Of a stretch of DNA of 64,000 bases, positions 28,220-37,116 are shown piece after piece. Position 1 is the stretch's first letter. Every line of letters starts with the position of its first letter. The notes beneath the pieces were generated by a model. It had not been told where the DNA came from and did no database searches. It worked only from the letters and a program-made list of their open reading frames with translations. Origin of the DNA: Hydrogenophaga aromaticivorans (GTDB lineage Bacteria; Pseudomonadota; Gammaproteobacteria; Burkholderiales; Burkholderiaceae_C); NCBI RefSeq assembly GCF_013387465.1, contig NZ_VYGV01000001.1, positions 168,501 through 232,500 of the forward strand, read 5' to 3'. A program made the translations under genes and the position numbers.

Positions 28220-29110
28220 TCAACGCGACAGGAAATCTGACACCCCAGCCCCCGAAGGCGCCGGAATGTCCCGGCCTTCCACGTTGGGCGAGGTCACGGG
28301 GAACGCGTTGCTCGATGGTGTCGTCGGCACCGATGCGGGAGCCGATGCAGGCTTCAGTGCCGGAGAAGCCGGCGCAGCCGCGGGCGATGAAGCAGGCATG
28401 GCCTTGCCCAGCCCCAGCTGATTCACCAGACTCTGCACCGCCGCATCCACCTGCACCTTGAGCGACTCGCGCGCCGCAGCGGCGTTGTCGTCGTTCAGGC
28501 GCGGCCCGCGCAGCAGCGCGGGCGCGGGCACGCGCTGGGCAGTGGACACGGTGGCTTCGCCGAGCACGGTGCCGAAGGTGCTGGGCACCAGCAGGTCGAC
28601 ACGCAGCGAGGCGTGGGCGACCGACTCGGTGCCGAGTTGCAGGATGCTGCGCTGCGCGATGCCCAGACCGAAGAAGCCTTCGCGGGTGGCCCAGATGCTG
28701 TCGGCCGACGGCGCGCCCGAGATGAGCAGCACGTGGTCGGTCGGCGTCTTGAGTTCCTTCAGCTCCTTGAGCGCTTCTTCGCGGCGCGTGGCGGTGATGG
28801 TCACGCGCTGCACGCTGGAGAAGCGCCCCGAGGCCCTGAGCAGCTCGACGGTGCGGTTTTCGAGCTGCTCCTTGTAGCCCCAGTCGGGCACGAAGGCCTC
28901 GCCGAACTCGTTGTTGAACAGGGTGGTGCCGCGCCAGCTGAGGCGCAGCGTGGTGCCGATGGTGCTGATGACGGTGATGGACTTGCCCCGCAGGCGCGAC
29001 TGCACGCTGGTCGTTTCGACGGTGGAGCAGGCGGTCAGGCCGAGGCCGGCCAGTGGCAAAAATGGCAGGGCTGCGCTGTGCGCGAGCAGTTGGCGGCGGG
29101 TGGTTTGCAT
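28220..29110 (-). CDS. Putative lipoprotein of unknown function
   Basis: Protein of 296 residues. The N-terminus MQTTRRQLLAHSAALPFLPLAGLGLTAC has a twin-Arg and a lipobox (LTAC, Cys28), so it is likely exported and lipidated, possibly through Tat. The central part (about 40-230) is a mixed alpha/beta domain with SITVISTIGTTLRLSWRGTTLFNNEF and a nucleotide-like ALKELKELKTPTDHVLLISG. The tail from about 235 is low-complexity Ala/Pro/Ser (PASSPAAAPASPALKPAS) and is probably disordered. I do not recognise a family with certainty. Confidence 0.75.
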   Translation of the reverse strand: MQTTRRQLLAHSAALPFLPLAGLGLTACSTVETTSVQSRLRGKSITVISTIGTTLRLSWRGTTLFNNEFGEAFVPDWGYKEQLENRTVELLRASGRFSSVQRVTITATRREEALKELKELKTPTDHVLLISGAPSADSIWATREGFFGLGIAQRSILQLGTESVAHASLRVDLLVPSTFGTVLGEATVSTAQRVPAPALLRGPRLNDDNAAAARESLKVQVDAAVQSLVNQLGLGKAMPASSPAAAPASPALKPASAPASVPTTPSSNAFPVTSPNVEGRDIPAPSGAGVSDFLSR

Positions 29111-29119
29111 GGCTTGTTT

Positions 29120-29776
29120 TTACCGCAGTGCGGGCAAGGCCTGCGCCAGTTCGTCCATGTGGCGAAACACCCGCGCCACGGGCAGGCCGTCGAACGCGCG
29201 GCCGTGCCCCTGCGGGCAGTAACCCCAGACGGTGGCGCCCGCGGCCAGGCCGGCCTGGGCGCCGGTGGCGGTGTCTTCGATCACGAGGCAGCGCGCCGGG
29301 TCGGCACCGAGGTGGGTCGCTGCGGCCAGGTACACGTCGGGGTGCGGCTTGGAGCGCGGCAGGTCGTGGCCGCTGAAGATGCGGTCGCCGAAATACGGCG
29401 CCATGCCGGCCATGCCGATCTGCATCACGACCTTGGGCCGGTCGGCGCCGGAGGCGCAGGCGATGCGGCCGGCGGTGTGCGCGTGCGCGGCGATGACGGC
29501 ATCGAGCGCGCCCTGTACGGTCTGCAGTTCGGCGCGCAGGCGTTCATCGCGCCGCGCGTAGAAGGCGAGCATCCATTGTTCGGTGAGCGGCCGGCCGGTT
29601 TCGGCCTCGATGCGCGCGCGTTCGTCGCGCACGGCCTTGCCGATGAAGATCTGCATGCACTCGGCCTGGCTCAGCGCCCAGCCGGCTTCGTTCAGCACCT
29701 CGCGCAACACGCCGTTGGTGATGGGCTCGCTGTCGACCAGCACGCCGTCGCAATCAAATAGAACCGCTTCGAACAT
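29120..29776 (-). CDS. HAD-IA family phosphatase (phosphoglycolate phosphatase/beta-phosphoglucomutase type)
   Basis: Cytosolic HAD hydrolase of 218 residues. Motif I is FDCDGVLVDSEP (nucleophile Asp8, acid Asp10), motif II is ACASGAD, the catalytic Lys is in RSKPHPDVYLAAA, and the Mg motif is VIEDTATGAQAGLAAGA. An alpha-helical cap follows motif I. It resembles GPH/YieH-like enzymes; the substrate is unknown. The start at MFEAVLFDCDG is fixed by the family; the long N-terminal extension in frame is antisense to other coding sequence and not real. Confidence 0.9.
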   Translation of the reverse strand: MFEAVLFDCDGVLVDSEPITNGVLREVLNEAGWALSQAECMQIFIGKAVRDERARIEAETGRPLTEQWMLAFYARRDERLRAELQTVQGALDAVIAAHAHTAGRIACASGADRPKVVMQIGMAGMAPYFGDRIFSGHDLPRSKPHPDVYLAAATHLGADPARCLVIEDTATGAQAGLAAGATVWGYCPQGHGRAFDGLPVARVFRHMDELAQALPALR

Positions 29777-29781
29777 CGCAC

Positions 29782-30177
29782 TCACTTCAGATCTCCATCC
29801 ACATAAAACCAGCGCCCGCCTTCGCGCACGAAACGGCTGGACTCGTGCAAGCGTTGCCCGCGGCCGGCCACGCGCGAGCGGGCCACAAACTCGACTTCGG
29901 CGTGATCGGCGTCGATCACGCGGTGGCGTTTCACGTCCAGCCCCAGCCACTTCACATCGGGTTCCAGTGTCAGGTCGGCCGGGCGGGTGCTGGCGTGCCA
30001 GCTGCTCTGCAGGTACGCCACCCGCTCCAGCACGAAGGCGCTGTAGCGCGAGCGCATGAGGCTTTCGGCGTCGGGCGCTGGCGTGTCGTGGTCCAGGTAG
30101 CGCCCGCAGCAGGCTTCGAACGCACTGGCTTTGCCCCGCGCGTCGGTCCGGCCACAAGGGCAGGCGGTCACGGTCAC
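29782..30177 (-). CDS. YchJ family (UPF0225, SEC-C type) protein
   Basis: Small protein of 131 residues. It begins VTVTACPCGR and has CCGRYLDHDTPAPDAESLMRSRYSAFVLERVAYLQSSWHASTRP, the YchJ/UPF0225 signature with a zinc-binding CPCG...CC SEC-C-like cluster and an NTF2-like domain behind (WLGLDVKRHRVIDADHAEVEFVARSR). Function is unknown. The start is uncertain: a GTG at 30177 (chosen) or another at 30171 fits the family; no ATG is available nearby. It lies just after the rhodanese gene and 5 bases before the HAD gene. Confidence 0.82.
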   Translation of the reverse strand: MTVTACPCGRTDARGKASAFEACCGRYLDHDTPAPDAESLMRSRYSAFVLERVAYLQSSWHASTRPADLTLEPDVKWLGLDVKRHRVIDADHAEVEFVARSRVAGRGQRLHESSRFVREGGRWFYVDGDLK

Positions 30178-30182
30178 CCCAC

Positions 30183-30620
30183 TCAGGCGGCCTTGCGCGC
30201 CGCGTGTCGCGCCTTGTGCGCCTCCAGGGTTTCGGTCGGCGCGTCGGCCCTCGTCCACGCAGCAAAGCCGCCGTCGATGTGGGCCACGTTGCTCATGCCC
30301 ATGTCTTGCAGGGCCTTGGTGGCCAGCGCGCTGCGCCAGCCGGCGCCGCAGAACAGCACGAACTCCTTGCTTTCGTCGCCGAACACCGGCTTGTAGTACG
30401 GCGACTCGGGGTCGACCCAGAATTCCAGCATCCCGCGCGGCGCGTGCAGGGCACCGGGCACGGTGTCTTCGCGTTCGAGTTCGCGAACGTCGCGGATGTC
30501 GACCACCTGCAAGGTGGCGTCGCCCGCTTCGAGGCGCTTGCGCACCTGCTCGACGCTGTAGGTGGTGATCTGCGCCGTGGCTTCGTCCACGAGCGCGCGG
30601 AATCCTTTGGTGATGGGCAT
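30183..30620 (-). CDS. Rhodanese-like domain protein
   Basis: Single-domain sulfurtransferase of 145 residues. The active-site loop is VLFCGAGWRSALAT with catalytic Cys91; other marks are LQVVDIRDVRELER and VPGALHAPRGML. It carries sulfur as a persulfide from donors such as thiosulfate to cyanide or other thiols. It has no signal peptide, so it works in the cytosol. It heads a minus-strand run with the YchJ-like and HAD genes. Confidence 0.9.
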   Translation of the reverse strand: MPITKGFRALVDEATAQITTYSVEQVRKRLEAGDATLQVVDIRDVRELEREDTVPGALHAPRGMLEFWVDPESPYYKPVFGDESKEFVLFCGAGWRSALATKALQDMGMSNVAHIDGGFAAWTRADAPTETLEAHKARHAARKAA

Positions 30621-30759
30621 GGGTCGGTGTCTCCTTGTGCTGGAATTATCGTTGCCACCGGGCTACGACAAACGCCATGGGTTCGCTGGCACAAGGGCAT
30701 TGCGCGGCGGTGTTCAATAGCTGCTTCGCGGCAGCCCGCCGCCCTGCCCTGGAGCGTCC

Positions 30760-31467
30760 ATGACCGACCTGTCCTCCTTCCCCATCACGAACAAATGGCC
30801 TGCGCGCCACCCGGACCGCCTGCAGCTGTATTCGCTGCCCACGCCGAACGGCGTGAAGGTCTCGATCATGCTGGAGGAAACCGGCCTGCCCTACGAAGTG
30901 CACCGCGTCGCCTTCGACAGCAGCGACCAGCTCTCGCCCGAGTTCCTCTCGCTCAACCCGAACAACAAGATCCCCGCCATCCTCGACCCCAACGGCCCCG
31001 GTGGCCGGCCGCTGGCGCTCTTTGAATCGGGTGCGATCCTGATCTACCTGGCGGAAAAGACGGGCCAGTTCCTGCCGCAGGACGCGGCTGCGCGCTACGA
31101 AACGTTGCAGTGGCTGATGTTCCAGATGGGCGGCGTGGGGCCGATGTTTGGCCAGCTCGGCTTCTTCCACAAGTTCGCCGGCAAGGACTACGAAGACAAG
31201 CGCCCCCGCGACCGCTACGCCGCCGAATCGCGCCGCCTGCTGGGCGTGCTGAACCAGCGCCTGACGGGCCGCGACTGGATCATGGGAAACGACTACAGCA
31301 TCGCCGACATCGCCACCTGGCCCTGGGTGCGCAACCTGGTCGGCTTCTACGGCGCAGGCGATCTGGTGGGCTTCAATGACTTCCCCGAAGTCGCCCGCGT
31401 GCTGGCCCGGTTTGTCGAGCGCCCCGCCGTGCAACGCGGCCTGAACATCCCGGCAACCCCGGTCTGA
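30760..31467 (+). CDS. Glutathione S-transferase family protein (YfcG/Ure2p-like)
   Basis: Cytosolic GST of 235 residues. The thioredoxin-fold N-domain (LQLYSLPTPNGVKVSIMLEETGLPYEVHRVAF; FLSLNPNNKIPAILDP; LALFESGAILIYLAEKTG) has the Asn after Thr-Pro that marks the Nu-class YfcG/Ure2 type. The helical C-domain includes GVLNQRLTGRDWIMGNDYSIADIATWPWVRN. Such enzymes reduce disulfides with two glutathione molecules. It is divergent from the rhodanese gene. Confidence 0.92.
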   Translation: MTDLSSFPITNKWPARHPDRLQLYSLPTPNGVKVSIMLEETGLPYEVHRVAFDSSDQLSPEFLSLNPNNKIPAILDPNGPGGRPLALFESGAILIYLAEKTGQFLPQDAAARYETLQWLMFQMGGVGPMFGQLGFFHKFAGKDYEDKRPRDRYAAESRRLLGVLNQRLTGRDWIMGNDYSIADIATWPWVRNLVGFYGAGDLVGFNDFPEVARVLARFVERPAVQRGLNIPATPV

Positions 31468-31503
31468 AAAGCAGCCGCGAAACACGCGATCAGTCGCGCC
31501 CGA

Positions 31504-31556
31504 AGTGCCTTCACCCAGGGCACTGGAGGGGGTGACGCCGCAGGCGGCGCAGGGGT
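31504..31556. repeat. GC-rich intergenic hairpins between GST and trkH genes
   Basis: AGTGCC with GGCACT and, further right, CGCCGC-AG-GCGGCG make two hairpins followed by AGGGGTGAG. The style matches the other GC-rich intergenic elements in this window (14017 and 48904). It lies between two converging genes and may act as a terminator. No T-run is present. Confidence 0.45.
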
Positions 31557-31560
31557 GAGC

Positions 31561-33021
31561 CTACTTCCTCCAGAAGGACCCCGTGAACAGCACCAGCACG
31601 GTCAGCAGTTCCAGCCGGCCGAGCAGCATGGCGAAGGTCAGCACCCAGATCTGGAAACCGCTCAGCACGCCGAAGTTGCTCGCCGGTCCCACCTGCCCCA
31701 GGCCCGGACCGATGTTGTTGACCGTGGCGACCACGGCAGAAAACGCGGTCACGATATCCAGCCCGGTGAACAGCAGCAGCATGGTCAGGCCCATGGTGAC
31801 CGCGCCGTAGATCAGCATGAAGCCAAAGGTGGCGTTCATGACCGACATGGGCAGGATGGCGCCGCCCATCGTGACCGGGTTCACCACGCGCGGGTGGATG
31901 CTGCGCACCAGCTCACGCCGCGCCTGTTTGATCAGCAACACCATGCGCACCATCTTGATCCCGCCGCCGGTGGAGCCGGCACAGGACACGAAACAGCCCA
32001 GGAACAGCAGCAGCACCGGCGCGAACACCGGCCACTGCGCGTAGTCGGTGGAGGCGTAGCCGGTGGTGGTGGCCAGCGACACCACATGAAAGGCGCTGGT
32101 GCGCAGGGCCAGGGCCGAGTCGTCGTACACGCCGTGCCCCAGCAGCAGGCTGGCGACCAGCCCGATCGAAACCAGCAGCACGCTGACGTAGGTGCGGATC
32201 TCGCGGTCGCGGATGAGGGGCCGCAGCGAGCGGCTGCGGATCACGATGAAATAGCGCACGAAACTGATGCCGGCCAGGGCCATGAACACCGTGGCAACAG
32301 CCTCGATCGTCGGCGAGCTGAAATGGCCCAGGCTGGCGTCGTGCGACGAAAAGCCACCCAGGCCCATGGTGGTGCACATGTGCATGAAGGCGTCGGCCCA
32401 GCTCATGCCAGCCCAGCGGTAGGCCAGCATGCAGGCCACCGAGAAAGCGGCATACACCCCCCAGAGCCCGCGCGCCGTCTCGGAAATGCGCGGCGTGAAC
32501 TTCGCGTCTTTCATGGGCCCTGGCGTTTCGGCCTTGTAGACCTGGTAACCGCCCAGCCCCAGCATGGGCAGCACCGCCACCACCAGCAGCATGATGCCCA
32601 GGCCGCCCACCAGCTGCAGGAAACAGCGCCACACATTGACGGACACCGGCAGGTAGTCCAGCCCGGAGAGCGCCGTGGCCCCGGTCGCGGTGAGCGCGCT
32701 CATGGCCTCGAAATAGGCCTTGGTCCAGCCGATGCCGGGCACCGTGAACAGCAGCGGCAAAGCGGCGTAGGCCGGCAGCACGATCCACACCAGATTGACG
32801 AGCAGGAAGCCGTCGCGCGCCTGCAGTTCGCGGCGATGGCGGTTCGTGGCGGCCCACAGCGCCAGGCCGCTGAGCGCGGCCAGCGCAAACGCCCCTTCCC
32901 AGACGTAGCGGTACTGCTCGTGGTCTTCGCTCCAGGCCCAGGCCAGCGGCACCAGAAAACTGAAGGCGAACGCAAACAGGATGCGCGAAAACACATTCAG
33001 GACCGGCAGCAGCGTGTACAA
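31561..33021 (-). CDS. trkH: TrkH family potassium uptake protein, second copy
   Basis: Inner-membrane K+ channel/transporter subunit of 486 residues. It has the TrkH architecture of four pore-loop repeats: filter-like stretches TATGATALSG, TTMGLGGFSSHD, ATTTGYASTDYA and NNIGPGLGQVGP are seen in order, each with the conserved filter Gly. It associates with TrkA. The start is a TTG preceded by AGGG, 9 bases after the stop of the first trkH; a GTG nine codons later is an alternative. It follows trkA and another trkH, giving two pore genes for one regulator gene. Confidence 0.88.
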   Translation of the reverse strand: MYTLLPVLNVFSRILFAFAFSFLVPLAWAWSEDHEQYRYVWEGAFALAALSGLALWAATNRHRRELQARDGFLLVNLVWIVLPAYAALPLLFTVPGIGWTKAYFEAMSALTATGATALSGLDYLPVSVNVWRCFLQLVGGLGIMLLVVAVLPMLGLGGYQVYKAETPGPMKDAKFTPRISETARGLWGVYAAFSVACMLAYRWAGMSWADAFMHMCTTMGLGGFSSHDASLGHFSSPTIEAVATVFMALAGISFVRYFIVIRSRSLRPLIRDREIRTYVSVLLVSIGLVASLLLGHGVYDDSALALRTSAFHVVSLATTTGYASTDYAQWPVFAPVLLLFLGCFVSCAGSTGGGIKMVRMVLLIKQARRELVRSIHPRVVNPVTMGGAILPMSVMNATFGFMLIYGAVTMGLTMLLLFTGLDIVTAFSAVVATVNNIGPGLGQVGPASNFGVLSGFQIWVLTFAMLLGRLELLTVLVLFTGSFWRK

Positions 33022-33030
33022 GGGCGTGCC

Positions 33031-34503
33031 CTACTTGCGCCAGAAGCCGGGCGTGAACAGCACCAGGAACGACAACATTTCCAGCCGGCCCAGCAGCATG
33101 GCCACCGTGCACACCCAGGTCTGGAAATCGGTCAGGCCCGCAAAATTCCCCGCCGGGCCCACCTCGTTGAGCCCGGGCCCCATGTTGTTGACACTGGCCA
33201 CGACGGCCGTGAACGCGGTGTCGAACGGCATGTCGGTCAACAGCAGCAACATGGTCAGGCCGATGATCGTGCCGCCGTACACGAGCATGAAGCCCAGCAC
33301 CGAAAAGATGGTGCTGCTGTCGATCAGGTGGCCGCCGAGCGTGACCGGGTTGACCGCGCGCGGATGCACGATGCGCGACATCTCGCGCTTCGCCTGCTTG
33401 AACAGGATCACCAGCCGCGCCATCTTGATTCCTGCACCGGTGGACCCGGCGCTGGTGGCAATGCCCGACAGCATGATCATGAACAGCGGCGCAAACACCG
33501 GCCAGGTGGTGTAGTCCACGGTGGAATACCCGGTGGTCGACCCGATCGACACCACGTTGAACAGCGCCACGCGCAGGGTGTCCAGCGGATCGCTCATGGT
33601 GCCCTTGAAAAGCAGCAAGCCGGCGATGAAAACACCCGAGCCCACCAGCAGGGCCATGGAACCGCGCCACTCGGCATCGCGCCAGATGCGCGCCGGGTTG
33701 CGCTTGGTCAGTGCCACGAAATAGAGCGCGAAATTGCAGCTGGCGAGCAGCATGAACACGATCGCCACCCACTCCATGGCGGGCGACTGGAAGAAGCCGA
33801 AACTGCTGTCGTGCGACGACAGGCCGCCCAGGCTCAGGGTCGAGAACATGTGGATCCAGGCGTCCAGCGCCGGCATGCCGGCCAGCCAGTAACCCAGCAC
33901 ACACGCCAGCGACAACAGGCTGTACACGCTCCACAGGCCTTTGGCGGTTTCGGTGATGCGCGGCGTGAGCTTGGCGTCCTTCATGGGGCCGGTGGCTTCG
34001 GCGCGAAAGAGCTGGCTGCCCCCCACGCCCAGCATCGGCAGGATGGCGACCGCCAGCACCAGGATGCCCATGCCGCCCAGCCACTGCAGGAAGCAGCGCC
34101 AGAGGTTGATGGAGGCGGGCAGCGCGTCCAGGCCGACCAGCACCGTCGAACCCGTCGTGGTCAGCCCCGACATGGACTCGAAGTAGGCGTCGGTGAACGA
34201 CATGGGCGAGGCCGTGCCCGAGAAATAGAGCAACAACGGCAGGCTGGCGAACAGCGGCAGCAGGGTCCACACCATCCCGACCAGCAGGATGCCGTCGCGC
34301 GCCTGCAGGTCCAGATGGCGCCCCACGCGCCAGACCGCGCTGCGCATGAGCAAGCCCGCCGCGAAGGTGACCAGCATGGCCAACGGGTACGCCGCTTCGG
34401 CGCCGTCGTGCGTCCAGGCCGAGACGCCCAACGGCACCAGCATGGTCAGGGCGAACACCATCACGATGGCGCCGAGCACGGGAAAGATGCGCAGAAACGG
34501 CAT
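33031..34503 (-). CDS. trkH: TrkH family potassium uptake protein, first copy
   Basis: TrkH-type K+ translocating subunit of 490 residues, with pore repeats TTTGSTVLVG, STLSLGGLSSHDSSF, GSTTGYSTVDYT and NNMGPGLNEVGPAG. I use the ATG of MPFLRIF, with CAGGG upstream, 16 bases after the trkA stop. A TTG eight codons earlier would overlap trkA. It is clearly related to the next trkH, but divergent throughout, so the duplication is old. With TrkA it forms a K+ uptake system at the inner membrane. Confidence 0.9.
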   Translation of the reverse strand: MPFLRIFPVLGAIVMVFALTMLVPLGVSAWTHDGAEAAYPLAMLVTFAAGLLMRSAVWRVGRHLDLQARDGILLVGMVWTLLPLFASLPLLLYFSGTASPMSFTDAYFESMSGLTTTGSTVLVGLDALPASINLWRCFLQWLGGMGILVLAVAILPMLGVGGSQLFRAEATGPMKDAKLTPRITETAKGLWSVYSLLSLACVLGYWLAGMPALDAWIHMFSTLSLGGLSSHDSSFGFFQSPAMEWVAIVFMLLASCNFALYFVALTKRNPARIWRDAEWRGSMALLVGSGVFIAGLLLFKGTMSDPLDTLRVALFNVVSIGSTTGYSTVDYTTWPVFAPLFMIMLSGIATSAGSTGAGIKMARLVILFKQAKREMSRIVHPRAVNPVTLGGHLIDSSTIFSVLGFMLVYGGTIIGLTMLLLLTDMPFDTAFTAVVASVNNMGPGLNEVGPAGNFAGLTDFQTWVCTVAMLLGRLEMLSFLVLFTPGFWRK

Positions 34504-34519
34504 GGCGACCCTGCGGAAT

Positions 34520-35911
34520 TCAGCCAAAGAAGGTGGCGGTCACCTGGAACAGCTTCTCGACCTCGCGCACCAGGCGCTTGTTCGGGATGAAGATGATGAT
34601 GTGGTCATCGGCTTCGATCACCGTGTCGTGGTGCGGCATCAGCACCACGGAGCTGCGACCCTCGCCGCGCACGATGGCGCCGATGCGCGTGCCCTGGGGC
34701 AGCTTGACCTCTTCGACCTTGCGGCCGACCAGCTTGGAGGTTTTCACGTCGCCGCGGGCGATGCCCTCCAGCGCCTCGGCCGCACCGCGGCGCAGGCTGT
34801 GCACCGCCGCCACGTCACCACGACGCAGGTGGGTCAGCAGCTCGCCGATCACGGTCTGCGCGGGTGAGATGGCGATGTCGATGGTGCTGCCCTGCATCAT
34901 GTCGGCGTAGGCGCGGCGGTTGATCAGCGACATCACGCGCCCCGCGCCGAGCCGCTTGGCGAGCATGGCCGACATGATGTTGTCTTCGTCGTCGCTGGTG
35001 AGCGCGAGAAACAGGTCCATCTGGCCGACGTTTTCTTCCAGCAGCAGGTCTTCGTCGGCGCCGTCGCCGTGCAGGATCAGCATGTTCGACGGCAGCTGGC
35101 TGGCCAGGTACTCGCAGCGCGTCTTGTCGCGCTCGATGATCTTCACCTCGCACTGCCCCACCAGGCTGCGCGCCAGCCGCAGGCCCACCTTGCCACCGCC
35201 GGCGATCATCAGCCGCTGCACCGGCTTGTCGATGTTGTGGATGGCGCCCAGCACGTAGCGGATCTTGTCGGTGTCGGCCAGCACGAACACCTCATCGCCC
35301 GCGAGGATGCGGGTGCTCTTGGTGGCCTCCATTTCGGTGTCGAGCCGGTAGAGCGCCACCACCCGCATCTGGGCGTGCGGAAAGCGCTCGCGGAATTCGC
35401 CGATGGTGTGGCCCACCAGGGCGCCCCCGTGGGCCGCCCGCATGGCGATCAGGCTGGCGCGGCCGTCGGCAAACTTCAGCACCTGAAGCGCTTCGGGGTA
35501 GCTGATGAGCTGGTGGATGTAGCGCGTGACGGACTCTTCGGGGCAGATCACGTGGTCCACCGAAAAGCCGTTCTTGCCCAGCAGTTCATCGCCCTCGACG
35601 AACTCGGGCGAGCGCAGGCGCGCGATGGTGCTGGGCACGTTGAACACGTCGTGCGCCACCTTGCAGGTGACGAGGTTGGCCTCGTCGGCCGCGGCGCAGG
35701 CGATCACCATGTCGGCGTCCCGTGCCCCGGCTTCCTGCAACACGGAGGGCTGGATGCCATTGCCCACCACACCCCGCAGGTCCAGTTTTTCTTCCAGCAG
35801 CCGCAGCCGCGCCGGGTCCTGGTCGATGACGGTGATGTCGTTCTGCTCGGAAACCAAGCTCTCGGCCACGCTCTCCCCGACGCGGCCGGCGCCCAAAATG
35901 ATGATCTTCAT
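34520..35911 (-). CDS. trkA: Trk system potassium uptake protein TrkA
   Basis: Peripheral membrane regulator of 463 residues with two RCK units, each a Rossmann RCK_N followed by RCK_C. It begins MKIIILGAGRVGESVAESL; the second nucleotide motif is MIAGGGKVGLRLARSL. Conserved D(x)D stretches DITVIDQD and VKIIERDK end strand 2 of each. It binds NAD(H) or ATP and gates TrkH. It is the first gene of trkA-trkH-trkH, with short spacings that suggest one mRNA. Confidence 0.95.
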   Translation of the reverse strand: MKIIILGAGRVGESVAESLVSEQNDITVIDQDPARLRLLEEKLDLRGVVGNGIQPSVLQEAGARDADMVIACAAADEANLVTCKVAHDVFNVPSTIARLRSPEFVEGDELLGKNGFSVDHVICPEESVTRYIHQLISYPEALQVLKFADGRASLIAMRAAHGGALVGHTIGEFRERFPHAQMRVVALYRLDTEMEATKSTRILAGDEVFVLADTDKIRYVLGAIHNIDKPVQRLMIAGGGKVGLRLARSLVGQCEVKIIERDKTRCEYLASQLPSNMLILHGDGADEDLLLEENVGQMDLFLALTSDDEDNIMSAMLAKRLGAGRVMSLINRRAYADMMQGSTIDIAISPAQTVIGELLTHLRRGDVAAVHSLRRGAAEALEGIARGDVKTSKLVGRKVEEVKLPQGTRIGAIVRGEGRSSVVLMPHHDTVIEADDHIIIFIPNKRLVREVEKLFQVTATFFG

Positions 35912-35958
35912 AACAGGATGTTACCCCCCGCGCCGCCTGCGGCGGGGGCGGTGGGCGC

Positions 35959-37086
35959 TTACAGCGCCCTTTGAATAATGATTTTCTGCACGTCGGACGT
36001 GCCTTCGTATATCTGGCAGACGCGCACGTCGCGGTAGATGCGCTCGACCGGGAAGTCGCTCACGTAGCCGTAGCCACCATGCACCTGGATCGCCTGCGAG
36101 CAGACCTGTTCGGCCATTTCGCTGGCAAACAGCTTGGCCATGGCCGCCTCCTTCAAACAGGGCTGTCCGGCGTCGCGCAGCGCGGCGGCGTGGTGTGTGA
36201 GCGCGCGCGCGGCCTCGATCTGCGTCGCCATCTCGGCCAGCTTGAAGCCGACCGCCTGGTGGTTGAAGATGGGCTGACCGAAGCTCTCGCGCTGCTTGGC
36301 GTAGGTCACCGCGCATTCGAACGCGCTGCGCGCCATGCCGATGCTCTGCGACGCAATGCCGATGCGCCCGCCTTCGAGTGCGCTCAAGGCGATCCTGTAG
36401 CCTTCGCCTTCATTGCCGATCAGGTTCTCGGCCGGAATGCGGCAGTTGTCGAAGTTGATCTGCGCCGTGTCGCTGCTGTGTTGACCGAGCTTGTCTTCCA
36501 GACGCGCGACCACATAACCCGGCGCCGCGGTGGGCACGATGAAGGCGCTCATGCCTTTTTTACCGGCGCCCTTGTCCGTCACCGCGATCACGATGGCCAC
36601 GTCGCCGTTTTTGCCGCTGGTGATGAACTGCTTGACGCCATTGATCACGTATTCGTCGCCCTGCTTCACTGCAGTTGTCCGGAGTGCGGAAGCGTCCGAG
36701 CCCACGTGTGGCTCGGTCAGGCAGAAAGCACCGAGCATCTGGCCGGCGGCCAGTGGGCGCAACCACTGCGCCTGCTGCTGGGCGTTGCCGTAGCGCATCA
36801 GGATGGCGTTGACCGGGCAGTTGGTCACGCTGATCACGGTGCTGGTGCCGCCGTCGCCGGCGGCGATCTCTTCGAGCACGATGGCCAGGGTCTGGTAGTC
36901 CAGCCCCGCGCCGCCCAGCCCCTCGGGCACGCAGATGCCGTAGGCGCCCAGTTCGGCCAGGCCCTTGTGCACCTCCTTCGGGAAATGGTGTTCCTTGTCC
37001 CACTTCGCGGCGTTGGGCCAGAGCTGTTCCTGGGCAAAGGCGCGCACGGCGTCGCGGATCATCACCTGGTCTTCGGTCAGCAGCAT
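35959..37086 (-). CDS. Acyl-CoA dehydrogenase
   Basis: FAD-dependent dehydrogenase of 375 residues, oxidising an acyl-CoA to the 2-enoyl-CoA. FAD/substrate signatures are AFCLTEPHVGSDASALRTTA and, near the end, VHGGYGYVSDFPVERIYRDVRVCQIYEGTSDVQKIIIQRAL, with the catalytic Glu of YEGTS. This position is that of short-chain/short-branched type enzymes and differs from the isovaleryl-CoA dehydrogenase in this window. The exact chain length is unknown. It lies downstream of the frameshifted SDR and VOC genes on the same strand. Confidence 0.93.
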   Translation of the reverse strand: MLLTEDQVMIRDAVRAFAQEQLWPNAAKWDKEHHFPKEVHKGLAELGAYGICVPEGLGGAGLDYQTLAIVLEEIAAGDGGTSTVISVTNCPVNAILMRYGNAQQQAQWLRPLAAGQMLGAFCLTEPHVGSDASALRTTAVKQGDEYVINGVKQFITSGKNGDVAIVIAVTDKGAGKKGMSAFIVPTAAPGYVVARLEDKLGQHSSDTAQINFDNCRIPAENLIGNEGEGYRIALSALEGGRIGIASQSIGMARSAFECAVTYAKQRESFGQPIFNHQAVGFKLAEMATQIEAARALTHHAAALRDAGQPCLKEAAMAKLFASEMAEQVCSQAIQVHGGYGYVSDFPVERIYRDVRVCQIYEGTSDVQKIIIQRAL

Positions 37087-37116
37087 GTTGTGTGTCTCGT
37101 TGGTGTTTTGAAAGTC

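Noticed and set aside
31555..34590. A 1011-codon plus-strand frame and long minus-strand frames over the trkH genes
   Set aside because: Antisense or out-of-frame shadows of the two trkH genes; low-complexity His/Gln/Arg composition, no recognisable motif.
36560..37116. Continuation of the SDR frame into the acyl-CoA dehydrogenase gene (408-codon frame)
   Set aside because: This is read-through after the frameshift, giving nonsense sequence out of frame with the dehydrogenase; not a fusion protein.
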